In this document: in pieces, positions 25,189 to 32,195 of the stretch
Numbering within the stretch: the stretch's first letter is position 1
Layout of the letters: each line of letters opens with the position of its first letter
Notes under the pieces: model-generated
What the model saw: the letters and a program-made list of their open reading frames with translations, nothing else
Database searches by the model: none
What the model was told of the DNA's origin: nothing
From: Candidatus Thiomargarita nelsonii
GTDB lineage: Bacteria; Pseudomonadota; Gammaproteobacteria; Beggiatoales; Beggiatoaceae
Assembly (NCBI GenBank): GCA_000785145.2
Contig: JSZA02000083.1
Location: 1 to 32,195 of the forward strand
DNA length: 32,195 nt
Direction of reading: 5' to 3'
Made by a program: the position numbers and the translations under genes

Positions 25189-25452
25189 AGTTAATAGAAA
25201 TTATTTATAGCATCGCCTTAATATCCTACCAGCTTTCAGATTTAACAACAAACAAACGGACTCCTCGTATGTTATCAGTTATCAGTTTAAAAGAGTCCAC
25301 CTTCGGTCTGGACTTCCTTGATAAATCTTGGACTCCGTTATATTTCTTCCTTTGATGCCACATCTCCGTTCTTCTCTCAAGTTCCGTTGCTCCGCAAAGG
25401 AATGCCTGCCGCTCTGCCTCGAAAAATTTTAAATTTTTTTATAACTTGAGTC
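25189..25452. other. Intergenic region with hairpin-repeat fragments
   Basis: No gene is visible. At about 25294-25337 are two short hairpin pieces: GAGTCCACC with GGTCTGGACT, then a partial copy (GATAAATCTTGGACTCC) of the repeat at 3252 and 27706. GCTCCGCAAAGGAATGCCTG further on is a piece of the CTCGTTCCCACGC family. The divergent promoters of hisI and the coiled-coil genes must lie around this stretch. Confidence 0.5.
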
Positions 25453-25480
25453 TTGATTAAATTCCATTATATGTTATAAT
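25453..25480 (+). promoter_or_regulatory. Sigma-70-type promoter for the coiled-coil genes
   Basis: TTGATT at 25453-25458 and TATAAT at 25475-25480 are separated by 16 bases, with TG one base before the -10. The first coiled-coil gene starts about 70 bases downstream. Confidence 0.6.
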
Positions 25481-25548
25481 ATATATCAAATTTGAACACA
25501 GTAAACAAACTGAGTCATAAAACACATATCTCATGGAAAATCAATAAG

Positions 25549-26529
25549 ATGAATAGCCATCAAACTGAACAGCAAAACCTTATCAAGGCATTTGAAAAGC
25601 TACGCGCTGACTATCAGCTTGAGTCCGCTCAAATTGCCACCAAACAGGATATCGCTGCCCGACAAAAAGACAAAGAAATTGTTGAGCAAGCCTCTACCTA
25701 CACCCCCGATAGCCTTTTTCAATCCTTAGCTCAATTGCAATCCACCTTTGGTCAGTCTGTTGATGGACTCACTAAAAATATGACCACTGAAGTGGAAAAA
25801 TTAGCGCAAATTCAACAATCCATTCAGGTTGAAAATCAGCGTTTAAGCACCTTGCATAACATCCAAATCGCGGCTGAAGCTCTGAATATTTTACAACAAG
25901 AGCATCAAAAGGCATTACAAAGCCTTGAAGAGGATGACTTGCAAAAGCAGGAGGCTTTGGAAAAGGAAATTTCCAAGCAACGCGAAGTTTGGCAAAAACA
26001 ACAGCAAGACAATGAGAATGCAAAAAATAAACAAGAGAAAGGCTTGGAAAAAAATCGTCACTCGAAAGAAGAAGAGTACGATTATAAGCTCAAGTGGCAA
26101 CACACCGAATATGGCGATGAATATGAAAAAGCTAATCGCAGCTTAGATCGGCGACTGGAAGAAGAAAAGCAGCGTAAGGAAAAAGACTGGACAGAGCGCG
26201 AAAACCATCTTGACAAACATCAAACCGAGTTTGAAGAGTATAAAGTAAAAATTGACGCCATGCCCAAGGAAATCGAAGAGGCGGTGAAAAAAGCCCGTGA
26301 AAATGCGATTAAGGACACTTCCCAAGATGAAAAAAATCAAGCCACGTTGTTGGAAAAAGAGAGAGAAGCCAAGCATAAGGCTTTTGAATTAAAAATCGAA
26401 TCCCTCAACCAGACAGTGGAAGAGCAAAAAGCACGCATTGCTAACTTGACTGATAAATTTCAAACGGCTTCACAGCAAATACAACAACTTGCCGCGACAG
26501 CGGTATCAAGTACAGGACAATCTGCTTAG
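25549..26529 (+). CDS. Coiled-coil protein of unknown function (copy 1)
   Basis: The 326-residue protein is charged, rich in Glu, Lys and Gln, and predicted almost wholly coiled coil, with no signal peptide or membrane segment. It opens with a heptad-like NLIKAFEKLRADYQLESAQI. Its middle has EEEYDYKLKWQHTEYGDEYE and RKEKDWTERENHLDKHQTEF. The later KIDAMPKEIEEAVKKARENA segment is shared with the downstream gene. Similar proteins exist in sulfur-oxidising gammaproteobacteria and cyanobacteria as far as I recall, without known function. The start is ATG 25549; a TTG at 25492 is too close to the promoter. Confidence 0.75.
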   Translation: MNSHQTEQQNLIKAFEKLRADYQLESAQIATKQDIAARQKDKEIVEQASTYTPDSLFQSLAQLQSTFGQSVDGLTKNMTTEVEKLAQIQQSIQVENQRLSTLHNIQIAAEALNILQQEHQKALQSLEEDDLQKQEALEKEISKQREVWQKQQQDNENAKNKQEKGLEKNRHSKEEEYDYKLKWQHTEYGDEYEKANRSLDRRLEEEKQRKEKDWTERENHLDKHQTEFEEYKVKIDAMPKEIEEAVKKARENAIKDTSQDEKNQATLLEKEREAKHKAFELKIESLNQTVEEQKARIANLTDKFQTASQQIQQLAATAVSSTGQSA

Positions 26530-26539
26530 CCGGCTCATT

Positions 26540-26588
26540 CTCGTTCCCACGCTCTGCGTGGGAATGCCTGCATCGACGCTCTGCGTCG
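26540..26588. repeat. CTCGTTCCCACGC repeat between the coiled-coil genes
   Basis: CTCGTTCCCACGC, then GCGTGGGAATGCCTG, then CGACGCTCTGCGTCG form two adjacent palindromes. It fills the gap between two related genes and lies immediately before the ribosome site of the second. Confidence 0.75.
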
Positions 26589-26609
26589 AAAAACTCAAGG
26601 AAATTGAAA

Positions 26610-27689
26610 ATGCTTAAAAAAGTAACTAGTCGAAACACAAAACCGGAAATTATCGCCGCTTACAATGAATTAGAAAAGGCTTACAAAGAATTAGAAGCCA
26701 AACAGGCACAGATGGCTATCCCCCTAACTCAACCCGTTAAAGCCCCTGCTAAAAAAGCCACTCAAGAAGTGACACAAAAAGCAGTGGTACCAGAAAAAGT
26801 AGCGATGAAAGAAGTGATTACCACAGTGGGGCAAATGGGGGAAAAATTCAACACGGCTTTAAGCCAACTGTCCACAAACTTACTTGTGGAAGCGTCACAC
26901 TTAAAAGAAGTCCGCACCACGCTTGAAACCGAAAGCACTCAATTAACGAACTTATATGATCTTCAAATTGAAGAAGATACCCTAAGCGATTTACTCAAAG
27001 ACTACACTGACACCGCCGAGCAATATCAAGACAGGCTCAAACAAAAGCGTGAAGACGCTGAAAAGGCGTGGGTTGAAAAAAACGAGGCTTGGCAAATTGA
27101 AAAAGAGGAAACTGGGCAGCATTTGCATGAGCAAGAATCCGTCGATAATCAAACCCAACAACGGGAAGAGACGGAGTATAGCTATAACTTAGGCTTAACT
27201 CGTGGCATCAACGATGAAGAGTACAATCAACAGAAACAACAACAACAACAAGCCTTAGATGAACTTGAAGAAACACGCCGCAAGGAGTGGGATGAGCGTG
27301 AAAAAGCACTGGCAGAACGCGAAAAGCAGTTTGCTGAAGACAAAACCAAGGTGGAGCGTTTTCCCAAAGAATTGGAAAGCGCCATCAAAAAAGCCAAAGA
27401 GGAGGGCACCGGTATTGCTCGTCATCAAGCCAAGATTAAGGTAGAGTTAGCTGCCAAAGAGTTTGCGGGTGAAGAAGAGGTTAACCAATTGAAAATTCGT
27501 TCCTTAGAAGAACAAGTCGCTGATCAAAACACCCAAATCGACAAACTTTCTAAACAATTGGAGGCGGCTCTCAAACAAGCCCAAGAATTGGCGGTTAAGG
27601 CGATTGAAGGCGGCTCAAGTCAGACTTCTTTCCAAGCCCTAAAGGAAATCGCCTTAGAACAGGCTAAAAATCAGCCTAAGGCTAAGTAA
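26610..27689 (+). CDS. Coiled-coil protein of unknown function (copy 2)
   Basis: The 359-residue paralogue of the preceding gene has matching blocks in the same order: AYNELEKAYKELEAKQAQ at the start, then REETEYSYNLGLTRGINDEE, RRKEWDEREKALAEREKQF, and VERFPKELESAIKKAKEE. The latter two align with KEKDWTERENHLDKHQTEF and DAMPKEIEEAVKKA of copy 1. A Pro/Ala/Thr/Lys-rich linker at about 40-60 is an addition. ATG 26610 has an AAGGAAA ribosome site. Tandem duplication with divergence is likely; the two products may pair as heteromeric coiled coils. No function is assigned. Confidence 0.75.
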   Translation: MLKKVTSRNTKPEIIAAYNELEKAYKELEAKQAQMAIPLTQPVKAPAKKATQEVTQKAVVPEKVAMKEVITTVGQMGEKFNTALSQLSTNLLVEASHLKEVRTTLETESTQLTNLYDLQIEEDTLSDLLKDYTDTAEQYQDRLKQKREDAEKAWVEKNEAWQIEKEETGQHLHEQESVDNQTQQREETEYSYNLGLTRGINDEEYNQQKQQQQQALDELEETRRKEWDEREKALAEREKQFAEDKTKVERFPKELESAIKKAKEEGTGIARHQAKIKVELAAKEFAGEEEVNQLKIRSLEEQVADQNTQIDKLSKQLEAALKQAQELAVKAIEGGSSQTSFQALKEIALEQAKNQPKAK

Positions 27690-27705
27690 AAAAAATGTTA
27701 TATTA

Positions 27706-27731
27706 GGAGTCCAAGATTTATCTTGGACTCC
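27706..27731. repeat. GGAGTCCAAGATTTATCTTGGACTCC hairpin
   Basis: A perfect 26-base palindrome just upstream of the ypjD-like gene. It belongs to the same family as 3252-3274 and 20689-20734. Confidence 0.85.
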
Positions 27732-27755
27732 TTTAATTTTTATGGAAATTTTGTT

Positions 27756-28529
27756 GTGAATATATTTCTGAGTATTTCTGCGATTATTTTATACATTGCT
27801 GCGGCTATCTCACGAATAGCCGTATCATCTAAACACATTTTACTATTATTAGGTGGACTAGCAGTCTGCCTACATGCGCTGCTGTTGTATCAAAATATAG
27901 TAACATCATCGGGCTTAAATTTGGGGTTTTTCAATGCAATCTCCCTAATGACTTGGATGATTGGGGTATTATTATTATTGAGTCGTCAACCCGTAGAAAA
28001 TCTCGCCGTGGTACTGTTTCCCATTGCGGCACTCGCTATCGGCTTAGATGGGTATTTTGATACAGAGAGAATTTTATCCCCAGATCAAAATTTTGGCGTG
28101 ACACTTCATATTTTATTTTCCATTGTTGCCTATAGCTTATTGAGTATATCCGCCTTGCAAGCCGTATTTTTAGCCTTTCAAGATTACCAATTACATCACA
28201 AACGCCCCGGCTGGGTGATGCAAAAGTTACCCCCATTGCAAGTTATGGAAACGCTGCTCTTTCAAATGATTGCATTGGGCTTTCTCTTACTTAGTCTAAG
28301 CCTGATCAGTGGCTTTATATTTTTAGAAGATATATTTGGACAACATTTGGTACACAAAACCGTTTTGTCATCAGTGGCATGGAGTGTTTTTGCGATATTG
28401 CTATGGGGACATTGGCGTTATGGTTGGCGTGGAAAGACTGCGATACGCTGGAGTATCAGTGGTTTTTTTGTACTGATGTTGGCTTATTTTGGCAGCAAGT
28501 TGGTACTTGAACTGATTTTACAGCGGTGA
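27756..28529 (+). CDS. ypjD: YpjD/CorE-like inner-membrane protein (CcsA-type cytochrome c assembly fold)
   Basis: The 257-residue protein has about eight membrane segments. It matches E. coli YpjD over its length, including HILFSIVAYSLLSISALQAV, LPPLQVMETLLFQ and KTVLSSVAWSVFAILLWGHW. The last motif ends GWRGKTAIRW and LAYFGSKLVLELI. It has the conserved histidines of the CcmC/CcsA superfamily but is not itself a proven haem carrier; a link to divalent-cation resistance has been reported for E. coli. I start at GTG 27756, as the TTG at 27723 lies inside the repeat. Confidence 0.85.
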   Translation: MNIFLSISAIILYIAAAISRIAVSSKHILLLLGGLAVCLHALLLYQNIVTSSGLNLGFFNAISLMTWMIGVLLLLSRQPVENLAVVLFPIAALAIGLDGYFDTERILSPDQNFGVTLHILFSIVAYSLLSISALQAVFLAFQDYQLHHKRPGWVMQKLPPLQVMETLLFQMIALGFLLLSLSLISGFIFLEDIFGQHLVHKTVLSSVAWSVFAILLWGHWRYGWRGKTAIRWSISGFFVLMLAYFGSKLVLELILQR

Positions 28530-28564
28530 AAAAAAAAAGCCCCAGGGCATAACGCGCTGGGGCT
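28529..28564 (-). terminator. Rho-independent terminator of the tRNA-Thr gene
   Basis: On the minus strand AGCCCCAG and CTGGGGCT pair around CGCGTTATGCC, followed by a run of ten T. It sits six bases after the tRNA's 3' CCA, so it ends the tRNA-Thr transcript. On the plus strand it overlaps the end of ypjD but lacks a long T-run. Confidence 0.85.
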
Positions 28565-28663
28565 AAAAATGGAGCCGGTAACAGGAATCGAACCCGTCAC
28601 TCCTGAATTGGGTGGGTTGCCATATCTCGGACTAGCAGTTCGAGACCACAACAACCTCCCACC

Positions 28664-28697
28664 GAACCCTACGTGCAGCTTTCACCGCATAAGGCTC
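28664..28697 (-). ncRNA. Domain V of the tRNA-Thr group II intron
   Basis: A 34-nt hairpin beginning GAGCCTTATGCGGTGAAAGC and ending CACGTAGGGTTC, matching the group II domain V consensus in length, loop (GAAA) and bulge. Confidence 0.92.
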
Positions 28698-28724
28698 TCT
28701 GGTCTTTAATGTCCACGTTATAGG

Positions 28725-30590
28725 TTAGTTGACTCTGTTGGCTAATTGGGACACCTTTAAACCGTCATATTTCCCCGCATGTATTTCATGGTGACACCAC
28801 TCGCATACTGGTACTTGTTTTTGGTTTATTATTGCCATGAGCTTTTGGAACCCTTGCACTTTTTGCCCCATTTTTCGGATATGCTTTACGTGGTGCATAT
28901 GTACTGCTTCTGAGCTACCACATACTGCACACTCGTCATATAGCCTTGTAGCCGTCCTTCTAGTGATATGCAAATCCCAATCAAACTGGGCTTTCATACC
29001 CTTGAAGTTTGTCGTGTCTTTCTTCCAGTCATTGTTTAGGTTTAGCTCTACTACCCTGACAACCTCATCACCCTTTATTACTTTTGTTTTAAGGGTTTTC
29101 CCTCTTGCCTTCAAGATTTTGGTCATCTTGGTTTTGTGCTTATGAGCCAGCGTCTTTGCCGCCGAGAACTGTAATATATACTGTATTCTACCCAGTTGAC
29201 TGTAGTTATCCACAAATGAGTAATAATTTAGCAAGCCTCTGTTGATTGAATTGTACTGTTGTATTATCTGTATATCATCCCAGTACGCCCAACCACACTT
29301 CGATATTGGCTCACCTTCGTGAGTACACACACCCTTTTTGGCCAATCTTCTGATGATTTCTTCTGTTGGTGCTGTTAATATTGGTGTCCAGCCCGTTGTG
29401 CGTCTTTGAAATGTTTTGCCATTCCTTTCCACACGTATAACTCTCTGTTTTTTGTCACCAATCTTTATGTCTACGCCCAAAAACCTTGCCGTTTTTTCTT
29501 TGGCTGGCTTTATATGCGTCTTTTCCCAACTTAATTCCAGTCCTAGTTGATTCTTTAAATAAGCAGCGCACCTTTCCTTAATTTCTTTTGCTAGTCCGAG
29601 AGGGCCATTTACCCCTAAAATCCAATCATCTGCGTACCTAACATATTTAATGCGGATGAAATTACTATCATTTGGGTCATAGCTGGGAATATTTCTGCTT
29701 TGTAACTTCAAAGCTTTGTACTCCTTTATCTTGGCCATCCGAGTATTGCCAGTGCTTTCCTCAATTGCCTTTTTGCATTTTGCAATCTTGTACGAATGGC
29801 TTTTGTATGTTTGCCATACGACTCGTTTTGTACCCCTCTCGTATTCCTTTATTAGCCCCTCAACAAATTTATCAAACTTGTCAAGATATACATTTGCTAA
29901 CAACGGCGATAGTACGCTACCCTGTGGTGTCCCTATTTTGCTGTGTCTGGTTTGATTGTTCTCAATCCATCCCGCGTTTAGGGTTTTCCTAATCAACTCT
30001 ACGAATCTATCATCTTGGATTTTCTCTTTCAGCACTTTTATCAGGTTTTCGTGGGGGATATTATCGAAACAGCCTTTAATATCACCTTCTACAATCCAAC
30101 TCACTCCACTCCACTCGTGAAATATCTGCTTTAACGCGGTGTGGCAACCTAAACTCGCTCTAAATCCGTGACTGTTCTTACTAAAGTGGGGTTCATAAAT
30201 CACTTCTAAGATACTTCTGATGGCTTCTTGTACTACTTTGTCCTTTGGCGATGCGACGCTAAGTTTACGCATCCTGCCATTTGCTTTGGGTATCATAGTA
30301 GCCCTAGCTGGTTTGAATTGATACTGCTGTTTCTTCAGCAATTCGATGGTATTTTCTATCCAATCACTTGACATACCATCCAGCGTTTTACCATCAGGGC
30401 CAGCGGTCATGTTACCCGCTTTTGATTTAATCTTTTCATAGGCCATTACATATAAATCTTCATCGTACAACATTCGATATAATGACCCATCCCCTTTCCA
30501 TACCCATGACGGGTTTTTCTTACCTATTTCGTGGATTGCAATTAGTCTTTTGGAGACTTTATTATCCATTCGGAATGCCTCTTTGTTCAA
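28725..30590 (-). CDS. Group II intron-encoded reverse transcriptase/maturase with HNH endonuclease
   Basis: The 621-residue multidomain protein helps splice and move its intron. RT blocks are in order: GPDGKTLDGMS, ATMIPKANGRMRKLSV, NSHGFRASLGCHTAL, VEGDIKGCFDNIPH and KIGTPQGSVLSPLLANVYL. The catalytic KYVRYADDWILG follows. A maturase X region and DNA-binding stretch come next. The C-terminal HNH domain has CAVCG, HMHHVKHIRKM, CEWCHHEIHAGKYDG. All key residues are present, unlike in the hisI intron. ATG 30590 or ATG 30569 could start it. The two introns' proteins differ clearly, so they are separate lineages. Confidence 0.95.
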   Translation of the reverse strand: MNKEAFRMDNKVSKRLIAIHEIGKKNPSWVWKGDGSLYRMLYDEDLYVMAYEKIKSKAGNMTAGPDGKTLDGMSSDWIENTIELLKKQQYQFKPARATMIPKANGRMRKLSVASPKDKVVQEAIRSILEVIYEPHFSKNSHGFRASLGCHTALKQIFHEWSGVSWIVEGDIKGCFDNIPHENLIKVLKEKIQDDRFVELIRKTLNAGWIENNQTRHSKIGTPQGSVLSPLLANVYLDKFDKFVEGLIKEYERGTKRVVWQTYKSHSYKIAKCKKAIEESTGNTRMAKIKEYKALKLQSRNIPSYDPNDSNFIRIKYVRYADDWILGVNGPLGLAKEIKERCAAYLKNQLGLELSWEKTHIKPAKEKTARFLGVDIKIGDKKQRVIRVERNGKTFQRRTTGWTPILTAPTEEIIRRLAKKGVCTHEGEPISKCGWAYWDDIQIIQQYNSINRGLLNYYSFVDNYSQLGRIQYILQFSAAKTLAHKHKTKMTKILKARGKTLKTKVIKGDEVVRVVELNLNNDWKKDTTNFKGMKAQFDWDLHITRRTATRLYDECAVCGSSEAVHMHHVKHIRKMGQKVQGFQKLMAIINQKQVPVCEWCHHEIHAGKYDGLKVSQLANRVN

Positions 30591-31132
30591 TTGCTAAAGT
30601 CCTAGTCCCCTTCCCCTTCAATAATTGTTAGTTATTCGTATGGTGTCTCTCGACACTGCGGGTACTACGGGACTTCTGTAATCATAGGAATCACTTCCCT
30701 TAGATTATCCCATAGTTAATATAAGTACGAGACACTGCCTTTAGGTTCCCCACTAATCCTTTCATCTCTCCTTGAGTGTGGCTACCAGTAGATACTTAGC
30801 ATTCCGCCGTAATCTTCAGAATACTATACTGGTAATACGCTTTCGTGTATGGTTGCGTATCGCTCCTGTGGTGCGACCTCGGATTGGGGTTCAAGCTACC
30901 GCTTTAACCGTGTGCAGTTTAGCAAAGTCACCCTCTATGAGTCATACCACTCTTTCAATGACCTTTATCACAACATGCTACTGTTCCCTCTATCTTTCGA
31001 TATTAGGTAAGTTGCTGCTTTATATCTATAGTATCAAGATAGTACATCTATGTACGTCGTACCTATACCCTCTTATGGCGCACTTACAAGTCAGGTGCTT
31101 TACCTACTAAGCTATACCGGCAATTGATGCGT

Positions 31133-31269
31133 CAATGCCATTAAGTTAAGCTAAAAAACCATACATGTAGGGTGGATTAAGCGGAGCGTATCCACCTGAT
31201 TAATCTATCAGTTTTGGTGGATACGCTATCGCTTAATCCACCCTACATAGTCTTAACTTAATGGCATTG
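31133..31269. mobile_element. 137-bp palindromic MITE with 11-bp target duplication, in the tRNA-Thr leader
   Basis: The ends are perfect 18-bp inverted repeats, CAATGCCATTAAGTTAAG and CTTAACTTAATGGCATTG. The inner palindrome is GTAGGGTGGATTAAGCG with CGCTTAATCCACCCTAC. The element is flanked by direct repeats of AATTGATGCGT at 31122-31132 and 31270-31280, as expected of a transposition target duplication. It carries no gene, so a transposase would act in trans. It separates the tRNA-Thr promoter from the tRNA. Confidence 0.85.
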
Positions 31270-31284
31270 AATTGATGCGTGCGT

Positions 31285-31313
31285 ATAGTAATCCAACTAA
31301 AAAAAAAAAGCAA
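31285..31313 (-). promoter_or_regulatory. Sigma-70-type promoter for tRNA-Thr
   Basis: On the minus strand TTGCTT (31313-31308) and TACTAT (31290-31285) have 17 bases between them, the ideal spacing. Transcription would begin near 31278, before the MITE, so the primary transcript should carry a long hairpin leader ahead of the tRNA. Confidence 0.6.
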
Positions 31314-31333
31314 GACTTTTTTACGCAAAATTT

Positions 31334-32104
31334 TTAAATAGGGGGATTAGCCTTTGGAAATACATAAGGCTCAGGATAATCCACACCACATAAATATAAA
31401 CCATCGGGGGGGGCTCTCACGCCGCCTAAAGTCCTATTGCGTGCCTCTAAGACAGTCTGTGCCCACTGGGCGGTTTGCTCACCATGACCTATAGTCATCA
31501 ATACGCCTGCAATATTGCGTACCATGTGATGCAAAAAAGCATTGGCTGAAATTTCTATAATCACATGGTCATTAACACGAGAAACCTTTAGGCGCGAAAT
31601 GGTGCGTATTGGCGTTTTCGCTTGACAGGCGGTAGCGCGATAAGAGGAAAAATCATGCGTACCTAACAGATAATTGCCCCCTGCTTGCATCTGCTCAATA
31701 TCTAAGGGTTGATAATCCCAAGTCACTCTTTTAGTTAATAAAGCGGGACGAGTTGGGCGATTTAAAATGATATAACGGTAGTGACGTAGTTGTGCTGAAA
31801 AACGGGCATGAAAATTTTCATCAACCATCTGAGCCCATAATACACTGACATCATCGGGTAAATTCGCATTAGTGCCCAATATCCATGAGCGTATGGAACG
31901 TTGTGCCGTCACATCGGCATGTATAACCTGCCCTAAAGCATGTACACCGGTATCAGTGCGCCCAGCACAAACCGCTTTGACGCTGTGATTGGCGACTTTG
32001 GATAAAGCCGCTTCTACACAAGCTTGTACACTAGGGGCGTGAGGTTGGCTTTGCCAACCAAAAAAATTATTTCCAGCATATTCTATGCCTAAAACTATTC
32101 TCAT
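31334..32104 (-). CDS. truA: tRNA pseudouridine synthase A
   Basis: TruA makes pseudouridine at tRNA positions 38-40. The 256-residue enzyme has the catalytic aspartate in CAGRTDTGVHALGQV at about residues 46-60. It also has FHARFSAQLRHYRY and the C-terminal FLHHMVRNIAGVLMTIG. The start is ATG 32104 (MRIVLGIEYAGNNFFGW); the frame continues upstream into the repeat. It lies upstream of tRNA-Thr with its own frame, and is not linked by overlap. Confidence 0.95.
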   Translation of the reverse strand: MRIVLGIEYAGNNFFGWQSQPHAPSVQACVEAALSKVANHSVKAVCAGRTDTGVHALGQVIHADVTAQRSIRSWILGTNANLPDDVSVLWAQMVDENFHARFSAQLRHYRYIILNRPTRPALLTKRVTWDYQPLDIEQMQAGGNYLLGTHDFSSYRATACQAKTPIRTISRLKVSRVNDHVIIEISANAFLHHMVRNIAGVLMTIGHGEQTAQWAQTVLEARNRTLGGVRAPPDGLYLCGVDYPEPYVFPKANPPI

Positions 32105-32120
32105 TGTCCGATGAATTGGG

Positions 32121-32195
32121 GTTGGAGTACAAAGCTTTAGCTTTGTCAAAATATTGGAGTTGGAGTACAAAGCTTTAGCTTTGTCAAAATATTGG
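32121..32195. repeat. 38-bp tandem copies of the GGAGTACAAAGC repeat
   Basis: Two copies, starting at 32121 and 32159, each hold GTTGGAGTACAAAGC, a TTTA-looped hairpin stem and TTGTCAAAATATTGG; the second copy runs off the window end. They match the repeat at 4-58. Confidence 0.9.

Larger units (their letters stand above)
28607..31083 (-). mobile_element. Group II intron within tRNA-Thr, intact ORF
   Basis: The 2,477-nt intron starts GTGCGCC after the anticodon-loop end CTTGTAA and ends CCCAAT before TCAGG. The ends are set by the tRNA cloverleaf. The first ~490 bases form domains I-III. The maturase gene (28725-30590) fills domain IV, domain V is 28664-28697 and domain VI follows. A possible EBS1, TTACAG on the intron strand (30676-30681), could pair with TTGTAA at the 5' exon end with one wobble. 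The ribozyme, exon junctions and reading frame all look intact, so this intron may be active. Confidence 0.92.
28570..31121 (-). tRNA. tRNA-Thr(UGU), split by a group II intron in the anticodon loop
   Basis: Exon 1 is 31121-31084 (38 nt) and exon 2 is 28606-28570 (37 nt). Joined they give acceptor GCCGGTA with TACCGGC, a D-arm TAGCTTAGTAGGTAAAGC, anticodon stem CCTGA with TCAGG, and loop CTTGTAA (anticodon TGT). The T-arm ACGGG-TTCGATT-CCTGT follows, and TCCA ends the gene. All stems pair, with one G-T in the T-stem, and the 4-base variable loop is slightly short. The intron enters between positions 38 and 39, directly 3' of the anticodon loop. No functional tRNA can be made without splicing. 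If this is the only UGU threonine tRNA, splicing is essential. Confidence 0.9.

Noticed and set aside
27723..27755. TTG start for the ypjD-like gene
   Set aside because: The first codons lie in the GGAGTCC palindrome; GTG 27756 gives the family-like N-terminus.
30772..31110. 112-codon plus-strand frame upstream of the tRNA-Thr intron maturase
   Set aside because: It lies across ribozyme domains I-III on the opposite strand; its codons reflect RNA structure, not a gene.

Overview
The window is 32.2 kb of a bacterial chromosome, moderately AT-rich, with a gammaproteobacterial core gene set: gcvPB, dgkA, gltA, ileS-lspA, gspJ-gspK, lipA/lipB, tatABC, hisI-hisE-HIT, ypjD and truA. The many short palindromes, group II introns, IS605/IS607-type TnpB genes, a DUF4365 remnant and an Rpn-nuclease-like tail resemble the giant sulfur bacteria (Beggiatoaceae/Thiotrichales such as Beggiatoa, Thioploca and Thiomargarita). 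That placement is an inference from gene content and repeat style; no marker gene proves it.

Layout, left to right. 1-2.1 kb: a hairpin repeat, then overlapping gcvPB and dgkA. 2.1-3.4 kb: an Rpn-like C-terminal remnant, a gene-poor stretch, a PilZ gene and a CAU-anticodon tRNA. 3.4-6.6 kb: citrate synthase on the minus strand, cut in two by a 1.9 kb TnpB-related element. 6.6-12.7 kb: a nested palindrome, lspA, ileS and a patatin/Omp85 (PlpD-like) gene. 12.9-14.8 kb: gspK, gspJ and a divergent thioredoxin. 15-19.3 kb: lipA and lipB, pushed apart by a decayed IS607-type element and a DUF4365 pseudogene. 19.5-25.2 kb: tatC, tatB, tatA, a HIT protein, hisE and hisI on one strand, with hisI split by a 3.07 kb group II intron. 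25.5-28.5 kb: two related coiled-coil genes and ypjD. 28.6-31.1 kb: a tRNA-Thr(UGU) gene split in its anticodon loop by a second, apparently intact group II intron. 31.1-32.2 kb: a 137 bp MITE-like palindrome with an 11 bp duplicated target, then truA.

The main story is how heavily mobile DNA has entered core genes and how exactly the original genes can be rebuilt. Removing 1,906 bp restores a 433-codon gltA. Splicing the first intron restores a 127-residue HisI. Splicing the second restores a 75-nt tRNA-Thr with intact stems and an encoded CCA. The hisI intron's own reverse transcriptase is damaged by tandem stop codons and a frameshift. It also carries three copies of a perfect 45-50 bp palindrome with a CG-alternating centre, each inserted without breaking the reading frame. 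The palindromes fall into two sequence versions whose arms differ by paired changes, which suggests an undescribed in-frame palindromic element comparable in behaviour to the Rickettsia palindromic elements. Longer intergenic palindromes are nested: one 'container' inverted repeat carries different inner palindromes at different loci.
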